A stretch of DNA of 64,000 nucleotides from Silvania hatchlandensis (GTDB lineage Bacteria; Pseudomonadota; Gammaproteobacteria; Enterobacterales; Enterobacteriaceae), in the NCBI RefSeq assembly GCF_025564065.1, contig NZ_JAMGZK010000038.1, forward strand, positions 1-64,000, written 5' to 3'. The position numbers were made by a program, and so were the translations under genes. The notes below the pieces were generated by a model, which saw only the letters and a list, made by a program, of their open reading frames with translations, did no database searches and was not told the origin of the DNA. Below are positions 17,495-27,067 of the stretch, one piece after another (positions within the stretch are counted from its first letter, which is position 1; each line of letters begins with the position of its first letter).

Positions 17495-18427
17495 TTAGTC
17501 ACCCAGACCAGCCGGGTTCACTTCAGAGCCTGGAATGCGCTCCACCCCTTCGCCCCAGCGGTTCAGCACTTTGTCGTAATCGCCGTTTTTGATCACCCCG
17601 TTAAGCGCGGTCTGCACCGGTTCAGCCAGCCCGCTGCCTTTTTTCAGGGTCACGGCGATGTGCGCCGCCTTCGGCCAGCCGCCGTCCACGCTGCCTACCA
17701 GCTTGGTTTTGCCGTTCAGGGCTGCTTTCCATGCGCCAATCACGTTCGGGCCGAAGAAGGCATCCGCCCGCCCGGACTGCAGGGCCAGGGTCTGAGCCGC
17801 ATCGTCCTTGGTGTAGACCGGGGTGAACGGCTTGAGGCCTTTCTTCTGGTTTTCCGCATCCCAGGCCAGCAGGATCGCCTCCTGGTTGGTGCCAGATCCG
17901 ACGATGATCCGCAGCCCGGCGATGTCTTCCGCCTTCTCGAGGCTCTTAATGGTGCTGGTCGATTTCACGTAGAAACCGAGGGAATCTTTGCGATAGGTGG
18001 CAAAGTCGAACTTCTCTTTACGATCTTTGGTGACGGTAATATTGCTGATCGCCGCATCGTATTTCCCGGAGGTGACGCCCAGCGGCCAGTCTTCCCACGA
18101 GGTCGGAACGATGTTCAACTCAAGTCCGAGGCTGTCGGCGACCAGACGGGCAATATCCGCCTCACTGCCGATCAGGGTTTTGTTGTCATCAGCAAAGACG
18201 GTTAATGGCGGCTGGCTTAGGCCGGCAATCGCCACGGTGAATTTCCCCGGCACCGCGGGCTTAAAGCTCGCCGGCAGCTGAGCAATCGCCTCTGGGTTTT
18301 TCGCCGTGTTGATCGGCGTTTTGTTGGCTTCCAGGCTTACGCCGGTGCCGTTAATGTTCACGTTCTCTGCCCAGACGGCAGGGGTAAAGGCCAGCGCGAG
18401 CGCCAGAAAAAGCGATGATTTATGCAT
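17495..18427 (-). CDS. Amino-acid-type ABC transporter substrate-binding protein (first of two)
   Basis: A 310-residue periplasmic receptor of the SBP_bac_3 family with a signal peptide ending at VWAEN. Core segments include LIGSEADIARLVADSLGLEL, DWPLGVTSGKYDAAISNITV and GSGTNQEAILLAWDAEN. It is paralogous to the binding protein at 14386-15273 in the same operon, the two sharing the C-terminal RWGE...SEVNP pattern. It lies between the GNAT gene and the first monooxygenase gene. The ligand is inferred to be a sulfur-containing amino acid from the accompanying enzymes. Confidence 0.9.
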   Translation of the reverse strand: MHKSSLFLALALAFTPAVWAENVNINGTGVSLEANKTPINTAKNPEAIAQLPASFKPAVPGKFTVAIAGLSQPPLTVFADDNKTLIGSEADIARLVADSLGLELNIVPTSWEDWPLGVTSGKYDAAISNITVTKDRKEKFDFATYRKDSLGFYVKSTSTIKSLEKAEDIAGLRIIVGSGTNQEAILLAWDAENQKKGLKPFTPVYTKDDAAQTLALQSGRADAFFGPNVIGAWKAALNGKTKLVGSVDGGWPKAAHIAVTLKKGSGLAEPVQTALNGVIKNGDYDKVLNRWGEGVERIPGSEVNPAGLGD

Positions 18428-18450
18428 AGCAGGCTTCTCTTATTGTGTGG

Positions 18451-19773
18451 TTATTGTTGTGTGAACTGATTTTCTGGCTGGTCTAATCCCAGGCTCTCAC
18501 GCAGGGTGGTGCCGGGGTATTCAGTACGGAACAGGCCGCGCGCCTGCAGCAGGGGCACCACCTGATCCACAAAGCGCGGGAAGGTATCCGGCGTGCCGCC
18601 CTGGATGATAAAGCCGTCCGCTGCGTAGCCGTCGAACCACTGCTGTAGTCCGTCAGCGACCTCTTCCGGGGTGCCAGAAAAGCGCGGGCGCGGCGAGGCG
18701 GCTTCCAGCGCGACCTGGCGCAGGGTTAAGTTGCGCTCCCGCGCGTTACGCTTGATCTCATCGGTGGTGCTGCGAAAGCTGTTCTGCCCCAGATCGCCAA
18801 TGTCCGGGAAGGGTTCATCGAGCGGATACTGGCTAAAATCGTGGTGCTCAAAATAGCGTCCGAGATAGTTCAGGGCATCGGTAATCGACACCAGCGCGGC
18901 GGTGGTTTGATACTGCTGCTCCACGTCGTCGGCGTCTTTACCCACAATCACGCTCACGCCCTGGAAGATATGCAGCTCGTCGGCACGACGGCCATGCTGT
19001 TCCAGCTGGCTTTTCACGTCGCGGTGGAAGGCCTGAGCCTCTTCAAAGGTCTCGTGATGGGTGAAGATGGCGTCTGCGTGTTTCGCCGCCAGTTTTTTAC
19101 CGTCGTCGGAGGCCCCGGCCTGGAAGACAATCGGCCTGCCCTGCGGGGTACGACCAATGTTCAGCGGCCCGGCGACCTTAAAGAAATCGCCGTGGTGATC
19201 GAGGGTGTGCAGTTTCTGCGGATCAAAGAACTGGCCGCTCTCCTTGTTGCGCACAAAGGCATCGCCTTCCCAGGAATCCCACAGCCCTTTCACCACGTCG
19301 AGATACTCATCGGCAATGCGGTAGCGCAGGGCGTGCTCCGGGTGCTTGTCGCGGGAGAAGTTCTTCGCCGAGCCTTCCAGCGGGGAGGTCACCACGTTCC
19401 AGCCTGCCCGGCCGTTGCTCAGATGATCGAGGCTGGCAAACTGGCGCGCCACGGTAAACGGCTCGCTGTAGGAGGTGGACAAGGTGCCGACCAGCCCGAG
19501 GCGCGTGGTGATGGTTGCCAGTGCCGATAACACCGTCAGCGGCTCAAAGCGGTTGAGAAAGTGTGGAATCGACTTCTCGTTGATGTACAGGCCATCGGCG
19601 ACAAACAGGAAGTCGAGCTTGCCCGCCTCCGCTTTCAACGCCGTCTCTTTTACAAACTCAAAATTGATGCTGGCATCGGCGGTGGCCGCCGGGTGGCGCC
19701 AGGCCGACATGTTCCCCGACGCACCATGCAAAATCGTGCCCAATCGCAGCTGTCGTGTTGCGGACATATTCAC
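18451..19773 (-). CDS. NtaA/SnaA/DszA-family flavin-dependent monooxygenase (YxeK-like)
   Basis: A 440-residue bacterial luciferase-like monooxygenase using reduced FMN supplied by a separate flavin reductase. Family features are the N-terminal [20 protein letters not shown], the flavin and phosphate region [19 protein letters not shown] near residue 140, and [18 protein letters not shown] near residue 225. The class includes YxeK, which oxidatively cleaves N-acetyl-S-(2-succino)cysteine in Bacillus, and NtaA, DszA and SnaA. Its place between a binding protein gene and an M20 deacylase gene supports a C-S bond cleaving role on an N-acetylated thioether. No reductase gene is seen in the operon. 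Confidence 0.88.
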   Translation of the reverse strand: MNMSATRQLRLGTILHGASGNMSAWRHPAATADASINFEFVKETALKAEAGKLDFLFVADGLYINEKSIPHFLNRFEPLTVLSALATITTRLGLVGTLSTSYSEPFTVARQFASLDHLSNGRAGWNVVTSPLEGSAKNFSRDKHPEHALRYRIADEYLDVVKGLWDSWEGDAFVRNKESGQFFDPQKLHTLDHHGDFFKVAGPLNIGRTPQGRPIVFQAGASDDGKKLAAKHADAIFTHHETFEEAQAFHRDVKSQLEQHGRRADELHIFQGVSVIVGKDADDVEQQYQTTAALVSITDALNYLGRYFEHHDFSQYPLDEPFPDIGDLGQNSFRSTTDEIKRNARERNLTLRQVALEAASPRPRFSGTPEEVADGLQQWFDGYAADGFIIQGGTPDTFPRFVDQVVPLLQARGLFRTEYPGTTLRESLGLDQPENQFTQQ

Positions 19774-19781
19774 TCCTTACC

Positions 19782-20903
19782 TTAAAGTTGATTCAGTGCT
19801 TTTTCTGCAAGCTGGGCGAAATATCGCGCGGCGGGTTCGATCAGGGCTTCATCCGGGTTAAAGGCCGGGTGATGCAGACCATACTGACTGGCGCTGCCAA
19901 TGCTGACGAAGGCGCCAGGAATGTGTTGCAGATAGACGGCAAAATCTTCCCCGCCCATGTGCAGTTCGGCGTGCTGGGTCTCAAAACCGCTTTCGCGCGC
20001 CACTGAGGTGGCAAAGTCGGCCCAGTTGGCGTCGTTGACCAGCGCGGTCGGCCCGGCATACCAGATGATGTCGATTTGCGCGGCAAAGGCGCTGGCAAAC
20101 CCGGCGGCGATCTCCGATACCCGGGCTTTGACCTTTTCCTGCACGTCGGTGCGGTGGGTGCGCAAGGTGCCTTCCAGCTCGACGCTTTCCGGCAGCACGT
20201 TCCAGGTATTGCCCCCGGTAATGCGCGTCACGCTCAGCACCACCGAGTCCAGGGTGTTCACGTTGCGACTGGCGACGCTTTGCAGCGCGGTCACCAGTTG
20301 GCTGGCGAGCACAATGGCGTCGTTACCTTCGTGCGGACGGGCGGCATGCGCCCCTTTGCCGGTAATGCGGAAAACAAAGCGGTCAACGTTGGCGTAGAAC
20401 GGCCCGCCGCGAGTGGCGAAACTGCCCACCGGCAAGCCGGGTTCGTTGTGCATGCCGAAGATGGCGCTGACGTCGCGCAGGGCGCCAGCGCGGACCAGAC
20501 TTTTCGCACCGCCGAAGTTCTCTTCTGCAGGCTGAAACAGGATCCGCACCCGGCCATTCAGCGAGGCTTCACGCGCTTTAAGTTCTAAGGCGGCGCCGAG
20601 GATCACGCTGGTGTGGATATCGTGTCCGCAGGCGTGCATCACCCCCGGGCGTTGTGAACTGAAGGCTACGCCGCTGCGCTCCTCAATCGGCAGCGCATCG
20701 ATATCGGCGCGCAGGGCAATGCGTTTGTCGCCCTCGCCCACTTCGGCCACGACGCCGGTGTGCAGATCGTAAGGCAGGATCTTAATCCCCGCATCGCCCA
20801 GCCACTGGCGCAGGCGGGCGGTGGTTTCAACTTCTTCTCCGGAGAGTTCCGGGTGTTGGTGCAGTTCACGACGCCAGGCGATCAGCTGTTGTCCGAGGCT
20901 CAT
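19782..20903 (-). CDS. M20 family amidohydrolase / N-acyl-amino-acid deacylase (YxeP/SndA-like)
   Basis: A 373-residue metallo-amidohydrolase of the M20D group. Metal-binding and catalytic segments are visible: MHACGHDIHTS near residue 98, FQPAEENFGGAKSLV near residue 135, GMHNEPGLPVG, and the C-terminal metal ligand segment MGGEDFAVYLQ near residue 340. In the Bacillus pathways the homologues SndA and YxeP remove the N-acetyl group after oxidation to release a cysteine or its oxidised form. It overlaps the upstream monooxygenase gene by 4 bp (ATGA) and is followed 8 bp later by the next gene. Confidence 0.9.
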   Translation of the reverse strand: MSLGQQLIAWRRELHQHPELSGEEVETTARLRQWLGDAGIKILPYDLHTGVVAEVGEGDKRIALRADIDALPIEERSGVAFSSQRPGVMHACGHDIHTSVILGAALELKAREASLNGRVRILFQPAEENFGGAKSLVRAGALRDVSAIFGMHNEPGLPVGSFATRGGPFYANVDRFVFRITGKGAHAARPHEGNDAIVLASQLVTALQSVASRNVNTLDSVVLSVTRITGGNTWNVLPESVELEGTLRTHRTDVQEKVKARVSEIAAGFASAFAAQIDIIWYAGPTALVNDANWADFATSVARESGFETQHAELHMGGEDFAVYLQHIPGAFVSIGSASQYGLHHPAFNPDEALIEPAARYFAQLAEKALNQL

Positions 20904-21901
20904 ACCGCCACCTCCCGTTGCTGACGGATCGCTGCCAGCAGACGCAGGGACTGCACGCGGGCAGCGCCATCCGCCACCGGCGTATCAATAATAAATTCGT
21001 CAATGCCCCACTGCTGATGCAGGGCCTCCAGCTGATCCAGTACCGACTCTGCGGTGCCAGCCAGCAGCGACTGGGCGCGACGGGCAATGCGCAGCGGCTC
21101 ACTTCCGGCCTGGCGGGCAAAAGCATAGGCCTGCTCTTCGCTGGCGACGGTGACCCGCTGACCGTTGGCCAGCTCCACGCCCCAGACTTCCACCGACTGC
21201 GCCAACGCGTCGGCCTGCGCCTGGGTTGGGGCGACGATAGCCTGCACCGCGACAATCACCTCGCGGTGACTGTGCGCCCGCCAGGTGGCAATCACCTCAC
21301 GCAGCAGGTCAGGATCGCCGTTCAGGTGAGCCGCAAAGACGAAGTTCCAGTTGAGGCTGGCGGCAAGGCGTGCGCTCTCGGCGCTGGCCCCCAGCAGAAA
21401 GCCCTGAGCAGGTACTTGCGGCAGCGGGGTGGCGCGAACCGCCTCCTCTTCCGCCTGGGCTGCCGGGTTTAACCAGCCGTCGAGCTGCGCCAGCTGGGCC
21501 GCGAAATCGCCCTTTTCCTGCTGATTCAGCCCCTGCTGTAATGCCCGGGTGGAGAGCGGCAGCCCGCCTGGCGCTTTGCCTACACCCAGGTCGACGCGAC
21601 CCGGTGCTATGGCCGCCAGCAGGTTGAAGTTTTCGGCCACTTTATAGGGGCTGTAGTGCTGGAGCATCACGCCGCCGGAGCCGACGCGAATGCGTTTGGT
21701 CTGCCCGAGGATCCAGGCAATCAGCAGCTCAGGCGACGGACTCGCCAGCTGCGGGGTGTTGTGGTGTTCGGCAATCCAGAAGCGGTGATAACCCAGCGCC
21801 TCCGCCTGTTGCGCAAGGCTTAAGGTGCGCGCCAGCGCATCGGCGGCCGTTTCGTTTGCTGCGACAGGACTTTTATCCAGAATGCTGATTCGCCAGGACA
21901 T
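20900..21901 (-). CDS. LLM class flavin-dependent oxidoreductase, MsnO8 family (YtmO-like)
   Basis: A 333-residue luciferase-like flavin oxidoreductase, first gene of the eight-gene operon. The start is set at the ATG at 21901 (MSWRISILDKSPVA), which has a GAGA ribosome binding region and matches the usual family N-terminus; an in-frame ATG 33 bp upstream is less likely. The sequence shows WIAEHHNTPQLASPSPELLIAW near residue 50 and GKAPGGLPLSTRAL near residue 105. B. subtilis YtmO in the ytmI operon is an analogous member. It is translationally coupled to the M20 gene. A second monooxygenase in one operon suggests two related substrates or two oxidation steps. Confidence 0.88.
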   Translation of the reverse strand: MSWRISILDKSPVAANETAADALARTLSLAQQAEALGYHRFWIAEHHNTPQLASPSPELLIAWILGQTKRIRVGSGGVMLQHYSPYKVAENFNLLAAIAPGRVDLGVGKAPGGLPLSTRALQQGLNQQEKGDFAAQLAQLDGWLNPAAQAEEEAVRATPLPQVPAQGFLLGASAESARLAASLNWNFVFAAHLNGDPDLLREVIATWRAHSHREVIVAVQAIVAPTQAQADALAQSVEVWGVELANGQRVTVASEEQAYAFARQAGSEPLRIARRAQSLLAGTAESVLDQLEALHQQWGIDEFIIDTPVADGAARVQSLRLLAAIRQQREVAV

Positions 21902-22011
21902 GTTGCAATCTCGTTTGACTAAACATGTCGCCATTATTAAGGGGCGATTTCACCTCTGAGAAACAATTAATTTACATTTGGTTTGCCGGATTTCAGATAT
22001 ACAGCGCTGGG

Positions 22012-22551
22012 TTAGCGTGCGCTCTGTAACCCGGCGATGAGGGCATCGGCCTGCTGGCGCGAGGTGATCCGCACGAAGCGGATGTGGGCGTAAGCGGGAT
22101 TATCCATGTCGGCCTGGTAGCGCACACGGTTGCTGCGCCAGGTTTTGAGGGTCCAGATAAGGATCGACTCCCGGCTCAAGAACGAGCGGCGAAAGCTCTC
22201 CCGGTTGCCGGTGCCGGGCCACAGCTCCTGCTGGGTCCAGGCGCGTGTTATCGCCCGAATCACCGCCTGGCGCAGGGTGCGGACAAAGCCGTAATCTACC
22301 CACACCACCAGATCGACCTCGCGCCACTTGATCGCCCGGGTGCGGTTGTAGTTGCCGTCCAGCACCCAGCCGGGGCTGGCGTCGAGTGCGGCTTCCAGCT
22401 TGCTGACGAACACCTCATCTGGCGTGCCCTGCCAGTCGGGCTGCCAGTACAGGGTGTCCATTTCGATACAGGGCAGCGCCAGCGCCGTGGCGATACGTCG
22501 GGCAAGCGTGGATTTACCGCTGCCGCTGGTGCCGATAATATTGATTTTCAC
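22012..22551 (-). CDS. P-loop NTPase of the adenylate-kinase-like/topology-modulation (FlaR) type
   Basis: A small kinase-like protein of 179 residues when started at the GTG at 22551 (VKINIIGTSGSGKST), which has a GGGGGC region just upstream; an ATG 33 bp further upstream is the alternative. Walker A is GTSGSGKST at residues 6-14. A conserved acidic-aromatic segment (EMDTLYWQPDW) follows, and the lid-like WVLDGNYNRTR region and C-terminal RSNRVRYQ motif are typical of the group annotated as FlaR or AAA-family ATPase. Substrate unknown. It stands alone, 110 bp from the sulfur operon start and in the same direction. Confidence 0.75.
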   Translation of the reverse strand: MKINIIGTSGSGKSTLARRIATALALPCIEMDTLYWQPDWQGTPDEVFVSKLEAALDASPGWVLDGNYNRTRAIKWREVDLVVWVDYGFVRTLRQAVIRAITRAWTQQELWPGTGNRESFRRSFLSRESILIWTLKTWRSNRVRYQADMDNPAYAHIRFVRITSRQQADALIAGLQSAR

Positions 22552-22895
22552 ATTGCCCCCGGTCAGTAAATGGTCGAGCGTCATAATAACGTTTTAGCAT
22601 TGTTAATGAAACGGCATTTCGAAAGCCTGGTTTACCCCACGGATTCATTATTTACTTCATATTTGCCTTAAGTCGATTTATTCCCCCGCAGACAAAAATA
22701 AGCCCACTCGCTTTATTGCATTTTTATTACATTAACGCCAATTAACAGATAAAAAATAGTTAAGTCAGGCGCTTTCCAATTCATAAGATTACGTAGAGAA
22801 TACGCCAGCCGTAATATTAAAGAATAACGATGACATCTTGCCTGACACTTTATCGGGCGGCATTTGTTTACTCAGACATCACCATGGAGTTACTC
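22552..22895. other. AT-rich intergenic region between divergent genes
   Basis: About 340 bp between the P-loop protein and the Aer-like receptor. It is markedly richer in A and T than its neighbours, as expected for promoter DNA. No clear sigma-28 promoter, operator palindrome or small gene could be identified here. The reading frame of the receptor extends 66 bp into it, but a better start lies at 22896. Confidence 0.4.
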
Positions 22896-24431
22896 ATGAA
22901 GCGTAACATGCATGTTACACAAAACGAGTATTTACTTAACGATGGATCGACGCTTATGTCGACCACCGATACCCAGAGTCATATTACTTACGCTAATTCG
23001 ACGTTTATTGTTGCCAGTGGTTATAAAGAAGAACATCTTATCGGTGAACCGCATAATGTGATCCGCCATCCGGATATGCCCCCCGAGGCATTTGGCGATA
23101 TGTGGTTTACTCTGCAGCAGGGCGAGAGCTGGACCGGGCTGGTGAAGAACCGTCGCCACAACGGGGATCACTACTGGGTACGCGCCAACGTGACGCCGGT
23201 CTACCAGCAGGACATCCTGACCGGTTATATCTCGGTGCGTAATATTCCAACCCGGGAAGAGATCGACGCCAGCGAGCAGCTTTATCAGCGCGTGCGAAAT
23301 AACGAAATAAAAGGCCACGGTTTTTATAAAGGGCTACTGGTACGCCGGGGTTTATTTTCTTTCCTGTCGATATTTAAAAAACTCAGTACCGCGAAACGCG
23401 TTAATTATGGCCTTATTGTCACCGCCCTGCTGAACTTCGCCATTCCGTTTTTACTCCCCTCCACCGTGATACAAATGACTGCCACGGCGGCGCTTTTTAT
23501 ATTGCTGGCGATGTATTTGCATGCCCAAATTAGTCGCCCGGTAAAGTCGATTGTTAAACAGATGCAGCGCGTGGTTTCGGGACGCAAAACCGACTATTAC
23601 CATTTTGATCGCGTCGACGAAATTGGTTTGATGATGCGCCTGGTTAATCAGTCCGGTTTAAACCTCAATTCACTGGTGGATGATGTCGGGGCGCAAATAA
23701 GCGGTATCCGCGATATCAGCCAGCAGGTCGAAAAAGAGGGTCATGCGCTGCAGGCCCGCTCGGAAGAGACGGCGGGCGATCTGCAGCAAACCGCCGCCGC
23801 TGTGGAAGAGATTGCCAGCGCGGTAAAACAGACCGCCGAAACCGCCGGGGAAGCGATCCTGATGGCCGATAAGACCAGCGCCAGCGCTTACAGCGGTGAA
23901 AAAATCATGAAGCAGACCATCGGGATGATGCAGTCGGTCTCGCAGGATAACGGCCAGATCGTCGACATCATCGCCGTGATCGACCGTATTGCTTTCCAGA
24001 CCAATATTCTGGCCCTCAACGCGGCAGTTGAAGCCGCCCGCGCCGGAGAAGCAGGACGCGGCTTTGCAGTGGTGGCAGCCGAAGTACGCAATCTGGCCCA
24101 GCACTCCGCTTCGGCCGCGAAGGAGATCGCCGCGCTTATCGAGAAAAACGTCGCCAGCGTCAATGCCGGTGTGAATATGGTGGAGCAAACCGAAACCCAT
24201 CTGACGGCAATGATTGGTAATGTGTTGAATATGTCGGCGCTCATTAAAGAGATTGGTCACGCCACCCAGGAGCAGACCCAGGCCCTGAGCCTGATTAATG
24301 AGTCGATCTCGCGCATTGGCGTAATGACGCACAATAACACCGGGATGGTGGATAACGTCACCAGCGCGGCCAACCACCTGACCCACAGAACCACGCGACT
24401 ACAGCAGGCGATTGCGGTGTTTGGCGGTTAA
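22896..24431 (+). CDS. Aer-like PAS-domain methyl-accepting chemotaxis (aerotaxis) receptor
   Basis: A 511-residue transducer from the ATG at 22896, preceded by GGAG at six-base spacing. The N-terminal PAS domain (about residues 10-120) matches Aer closely, with [36 protein letters not shown] and [14 protein letters not shown], so it probably binds FAD and reports redox state. A short membrane hairpin lies around residues 170-215, followed by HAMP and the cytoplasmic signalling domain with hairpin tip [20 protein letters not shown]. It would feed CheA/CheW to steer cells by energy status. No other chemotaxis gene is nearby. E. coli aer lies in a different chromosomal context, so this may be an additional copy. 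Confidence 0.88.
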   Translation: MKRNMHVTQNEYLLNDGSTLMSTTDTQSHITYANSTFIVASGYKEEHLIGEPHNVIRHPDMPPEAFGDMWFTLQQGESWTGLVKNRRHNGDHYWVRANVTPVYQQDILTGYISVRNIPTREEIDASEQLYQRVRNNEIKGHGFYKGLLVRRGLFSFLSIFKKLSTAKRVNYGLIVTALLNFAIPFLLPSTVIQMTATAALFILLAMYLHAQISRPVKSIVKQMQRVVSGRKTDYYHFDRVDEIGLMMRLVNQSGLNLNSLVDDVGAQISGIRDISQQVEKEGHALQARSEETAGDLQQTAAAVEEIASAVKQTAETAGEAILMADKTSASAYSGEKIMKQTIGMMQSVSQDNGQIVDIIAVIDRIAFQTNILALNAAVEAARAGEAGRGFAVVAAEVRNLAQHSASAAKEIAALIEKNVASVNAGVNMVEQTETHLTAMIGNVLNMSALIKEIGHATQEQTQALSLINESISRIGVMTHNNTGMVDNVTSAANHLTHRTTRLQQAIAVFGG

Positions 24432-24506
24432 TACTGCGTCCTGAAATGGCTAACCCGGCGAAAAGGTCATATCTTTTTAAAGCGACGGTCGCGCCGGGGG
24501 CCCTGG

Positions 24507-25757
24507 ATGAAAGCAGATAAAAAGACGTTAGCAGTCATGTTGCTCGCATGGGGTGCGCTCTACTATCTGCTGGGCTGGATCTCCTTATTCCTCGATGGCC
24601 CCGCGACCCGATTGCCCTTTATCTGGCTGCCCGCAGGCGTGGCTGTCACCGCCTTTCTTATCACCCAGCACAAACAGTGGCCTGCGTTATTTATCACCCT
24701 CCTGCTCGCCCGCCTGCTGTTGGGGGTGACGTTCCAGCATGTTCTGCACCTGTCGCTGATGCTGGGTCTTTTTTCGCTGACCAGCAATATGGGTATTGCC
24801 TGGAGCGTGCGCTATTTTTCCCGGGGTTACGATCGGCTGCACAAAATCGTCAACTGGGTGATCTCGACGGTGGCTATCAGCGCTCTGGCCGCGCTGGCGG
24901 GCGTGGGCTGGCTCTCTTATCTCGCGGGAACCTCACAGATGCAGTGGCTGTGGATCGCCTGGAGTGCCAACGTCACCAGCACGCTGTTCGTGACGCCCCC
25001 GCTGATGGGGCTGATCACCTCTGACGAAAAGGTCGCGCCACAAAAGCCGATCCTCGGTTTGTGCCTGGCGATCGCCGTGCTGCTGGTAACCCTGCTCACT
25101 TTCAGCGGCGTGCCGGACAGCGGCGACAATATTGCGCTGATTTACTCCCTCGCCTGTCTGCCGCTGGTGCTGGTGGCAGCCACCACCATCGTCTGTGGCG
25201 ATCGGTTGGGTTCGCTGGCGTTTATCCTGTTTAGCATTGTCGTTATCTATGCATCGTGGCAAGAGACGGGCCCGTTCTATTTCGCCCGCCTGGCACCTGA
25301 AGAGTCGATTATGCTGGCGCAGTGCTATCTTTCCGCCGCCGCGCTGCTGCTGGTATTTATACGCGCCCAGAAAAGGCATGCGACCCGCACCGATCGCGGT
25401 ACCCGGGATATTGCTTATTCCCTTGATCTGGAAAGCGGTCAGCTGGTCTGGAACCCGCACGCACAGTCTGCCCTCGCCGCCTCGTTAGCCCTTATCACCC
25501 GCCGGGAAGCGTTGCTGGCCCAGGTGCCCGATCCCCAACAGCAGGCGCTGATGGCCGCCCGCTGGCAGGCGGTGGCGCAAAACGTCCCTGTGGCAGAGAC
25601 GTTCCGCTTTACGCTGGCCATCGACGGTCAAAAGCCGACCCTGATGGCTGAGCGCAATATGCTGATGATGGCAGACAACGATCGCCCGGTGATTGTGGCG
25701 TTCTGGTCCGAGGAAAGCGGCGGCTTGTTTCAGCCCACCACTGAGGAGGAAGGTTAA
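24507..25757 (+). CDS. MASE1-domain integral membrane sensor-like protein without output domain
   Basis: A 416-residue protein whose first ~290 residues are a MASE1 membrane sensor domain of about eight helices (opening with LLAWGALYYLLGWISLF and RLPFIWLPAGVAVTAF). MASE1 usually precedes GGDEF, EAL or histidine-kinase domains. Here the remaining ~125 residues lack GGDEF, EAL and kinase motifs and look at most like a degenerate PAS-type fold (DIAYSLDLESGQLVW). The stop is 2 bp before the next gene's ATG, so it is cotranscribed with the HdeD-fusion gene. Ligand and output are unknown. Confidence 0.75.
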   Translation: MKADKKTLAVMLLAWGALYYLLGWISLFLDGPATRLPFIWLPAGVAVTAFLITQHKQWPALFITLLLARLLLGVTFQHVLHLSLMLGLFSLTSNMGIAWSVRYFSRGYDRLHKIVNWVISTVAISALAALAGVGWLSYLAGTSQMQWLWIAWSANVTSTLFVTPPLMGLITSDEKVAPQKPILGLCLAIAVLLVTLLTFSGVPDSGDNIALIYSLACLPLVLVAATTIVCGDRLGSLAFILFSIVVIYASWQETGPFYFARLAPEESIMLAQCYLSAAALLLVFIRAQKRHATRTDRGTRDIAYSLDLESGQLVWNPHAQSALAASLALITRREALLAQVPDPQQQALMAARWQAVAQNVPVAETFRFTLAIDGQKPTLMAERNMLMMADNDRPVIVAFWSEESGGLFQPTTEEEG

Positions 25758-25759
25758 CG

Positions 25760-27067
25760 ATGCTGCAAATCGCCTTTTTGCTCGCCGGCGCGGCGTTCGT
25801 GCGCAAAGCGGCTCCGTTCTTTATGGTGGCAGGCGTGCTGTGGGGCGGTCTGGGTCTGTTGATCTTTATCGATGGTTTACAGGGTGGGCGTCACTTCCCG
25901 CTGCATCTCTTCGGTATTTTTCTGCTGATCGACAGCCTGGTGTCGCTGGCGCTGGGCTCGGCAACCCGGGACACACAGCGCGGGATTTTTTACTTCAAAG
26001 GCGGGCTGTTCCTGCTGATTGCCATTCTGATTTTATCCGGACGCCACGATGGCACGCTGGCAATGGCTATTGTGCTTGGCATTGCCTATTTCATTATCGG
26101 CCTGTTCAGCATCGCCTCTGCTGTGGTGGTGCGTTTTGCGCACTGGCGACGCGTTCTGCTGGCCGGCATTTTACAGGTAATCTTCGCCATTTTTCTGTTC
26201 TTGCCCTTTCCGTCAGAACATGATGGCACTGTTTCGCAGTTTATCGGGATGGTGATGATTACCGGAGGTTCGCAGTCGGTGCTGCTTTCTCTGCGGATGC
26301 GGCAGATCCGGCACGGTCGCTCGGTATTCGATATTCTGGCACCGCAGGGGCTGATGCCCCGCAAACGCGAGGCGCTGCCGCTGTCCGTGGATAGCCCGCC
26401 AGGCGAGCAGCTCACCGTGCACGTCTGGACCCCGGAAGGATCGGCCAAACAGCAGACGCTGCCGCGCCCGGTGATCAACCGCTATATCGCCGCCGTCGAT
26501 GCCGACGGGGTGATTTCAACCGGACACGCGGCGCTGGAATTCCCACCTGCCCTTTACATCAGCCTGTACCCGGCAGCGGAGATCGACCGTTCGCCCGCCG
26601 AATTTTTTAACCTGCTGAAGGCGGTCGAGGCCAACACGGTAGCGGGGAAATATCAACCGAACTACCCGTATGAAGCGGGTATCTGGTGCGAGTCGGATCG
26701 CAAAATCCACTTCTCGACCTTTAATGCCGCCTCGCTGACCCGCTTCTGGACGCAGTACCGACAAAGCGAAACCTACAATCTGACCTGGCGAAACTGCTCC
26801 AGCAGCGTGGCCTATGCCCTCGAAGCCGCGCTCGACGGCGCGTTGAAAGAGCGCTGTTCCCGGGGCGGCTTTGTGCGTCTGTTCTTTATTCCGGAACTGT
26901 GGATCGCCGGACAGCTGCGCAAACGCGCCACCAATATGGCATGGACGCCCGGGCTGGTGCTGGATTACACCCGGGCGCTGCACGCGGTGGTTCATCCGAC
27001 GGACGTGTCTCTGATGAGCCTGATTAAAAAGAAACTGTTTACGGCTGCGGATACTGGTCGTCGGTAA
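25760..27067 (+). CDS. HdeD-like membrane domain fused to a putative permuted papain-fold hydrolase domain
   Basis: A 435-residue two-part protein. Residues 1-185 are six hydrophobic helices resembling HdeD/DUF308 acid-resistance membrane proteins. Residues about 235-435 form a soluble domain with a histidine in STGHAALEF (H256) and a cysteine in RNCSSSVAYALEAAL (C346). That order and spacing recalls circularly permuted NlpC/P60-type cysteine peptidases, amidases or acyltransferases. The catalytic assignment is inference from motif appearance. It overlaps the convergent cupin gene by 29 bp at its 3' end and follows the MASE1 gene by 2 bp. Confidence 0.7.
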   Translation: MLQIAFLLAGAAFVRKAAPFFMVAGVLWGGLGLLIFIDGLQGGRHFPLHLFGIFLLIDSLVSLALGSATRDTQRGIFYFKGGLFLLIAILILSGRHDGTLAMAIVLGIAYFIIGLFSIASAVVVRFAHWRRVLLAGILQVIFAIFLFLPFPSEHDGTVSQFIGMVMITGGSQSVLLSLRMRQIRHGRSVFDILAPQGLMPRKREALPLSVDSPPGEQLTVHVWTPEGSAKQQTLPRPVINRYIAAVDADGVISTGHAALEFPPALYISLYPAAEIDRSPAEFFNLLKAVEANTVAGKYQPNYPYEAGIWCESDRKIHFSTFNAASLTRFWTQYRQSETYNLTWRNCSSSVAYALEAALDGALKERCSRGGFVRLFFIPELWIAGQLRKRATNMAWTPGLVLDYTRALHAVVHPTDVSLMSLIKKKLFTAADTGRR

